Shown here in pieces: positions 6,307 through 6,481 of a stretch of DNA of 6,481 bases. The notes below the pieces were generated by a model, which did no database searches, had not been told where the DNA came from, and saw nothing but the letters and a program-made list of their open reading frames with translations. Origin of the DNA: Bacteroidales bacterium (GTDB taxonomy: Bacteria > Bacteroidota > Bacteroidia > Bacteroidales > UBA4181); the NCBI GenBank assembly GCA_031259205.1, contig JAIRLS010000348.1, positions 1-6,481 on the forward strand, given 5' to 3'. The translations under genes and the position numbers were made by a program. Each line of letters starts with the position of its first letter. The first letter of the stretch is position 1.

Positions 6307-6481
6307 ATGGGCAAAGATAGCAAAAAACATTTAGTCGGTCAGCCGGTATTCAAACAAATAATAGAAATGCTCCTCAAAGAAGCCTTTGAGTTGTTGGTAA
6401 GGAAGAAGGGGAGTGACAGATATTACAAGTCATTCAGTTCATGGGATGAACCGGTAACCTTGTTGTTCGGGATATTTTCGT
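6307..6481 (+). CDS. IS4-family transposase with N-terminal DUF4372 domain (partial, N-terminal 58 codons)
   Basis: The frame starts at the ATG at 6307 and is still open at the window edge. It reads MGKDSKKHLVGQPVFKQI and continues through KKGSDRYYKSFSSWDEPVTLLFGIFS. I recognise this as the N-terminus of the DUF4372-containing IS4-type transposases common in Bacteroidota. These carry a small N-terminal DNA-binding-type domain before an RNase H-like DDE catalytic core, which would lie beyond the window. The start is supported by the promoter at 6250-6279 and a short A-rich leader without a strong Shine-Dalgarno. It faces away from the gene it interrupts. The catalytic residues are not visible, so whether the element is active cannot be judged. 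Confidence 0.88.
   Translation, partial: MGKDSKKHLVGQPVFKQIIEMLLKEAFELLVRKKGSDRYYKSFSSWDEPVTLLFGIFS

Larger units (their letters stand above)
6213..6481 (+). mobile_element. Left end of an IS4-family insertion sequence (partial, runs off the window)
   Basis: The element is identified by its transposase start and by the abrupt end of the neighbouring reading frame. The presumed terminus begins with CTGACCGACTAAA (6213-6225), followed by a hairpin (6242-6263), a promoter and the transposase gene. The exact boundary and target duplication cannot be fixed because the other end is outside the window; 6213 is inferred from where the inverted copy of the same 13-mer starts to match. Confidence 0.7.

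Noticed and set aside
1..6481. tRNA, rRNA or riboswitch genes
   Set aside because: No cloverleaf, rRNA or known riboswitch core was recognised in any intergenic stretch; the gaps are short and are explained by promoters, hairpins and repeats.

Overview
The window looks like a piece of a Bacteroidota chromosome, probably Bacteroidales. Four things point there: promoters of the Bacteroidota type (TTTG, about 19 bases, TAnnTTTG), AT-rich leaders with weak Shine-Dalgarno sites, a lipoprotein whose lipid-bearing Cys is followed by KKDD, and a recognisable V-type ATPase D subunit of bacterial type. All chromosomal genes run on the minus strand. Only the transposase at the right edge is on the plus strand.

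Layout from right to left, the direction of most transcription. At 6213-6481 is the left end of an IS4-family (DUF4372-type) insertion sequence, with its own promoter, a hairpin and the first 58 codons of its transposase. It abuts and seems to have cut the 5' end off a secreted beta-rich protein gene with an InlB-type repeat (5431-about 6212). Eighteen bases downstream of that gene is a lipoprotein gene with one Ig-like domain (4747-5412). The gap at 4555-4746 holds a complex inverted-repeat element (4636-4733) and a near-consensus promoter for the V-ATPase subunit D gene (3964-4554). That gene stands alone: no other V-ATPase subunit is encoded in the window.

After a 211-base gap with another promoter and a perfect operator-like palindrome comes a two-gene unit. 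A small four-helix membrane protein (3369-3752, DUF1761-like) overlaps by 16 bases a large AddA/RecB-type helicase-nuclease (133-3384), which ends at a strong hairpin terminator (97-124). The leftmost 96 bases hold no gene, only weak secondary structure.

The units look functionally unrelated: DNA double-strand-break processing, a rotary ATPase stalk subunit, and a cell-surface protein pair damaged by an insertion. I found no clear new multi-gene system. The observations most worth checking are the solitary V-ATPase D gene with its own promoter, the operator-like palindrome before the membrane-protein/helicase unit, and the IS end, whose 13-base terminal sequence recurs inverted inside the transposase coding region.
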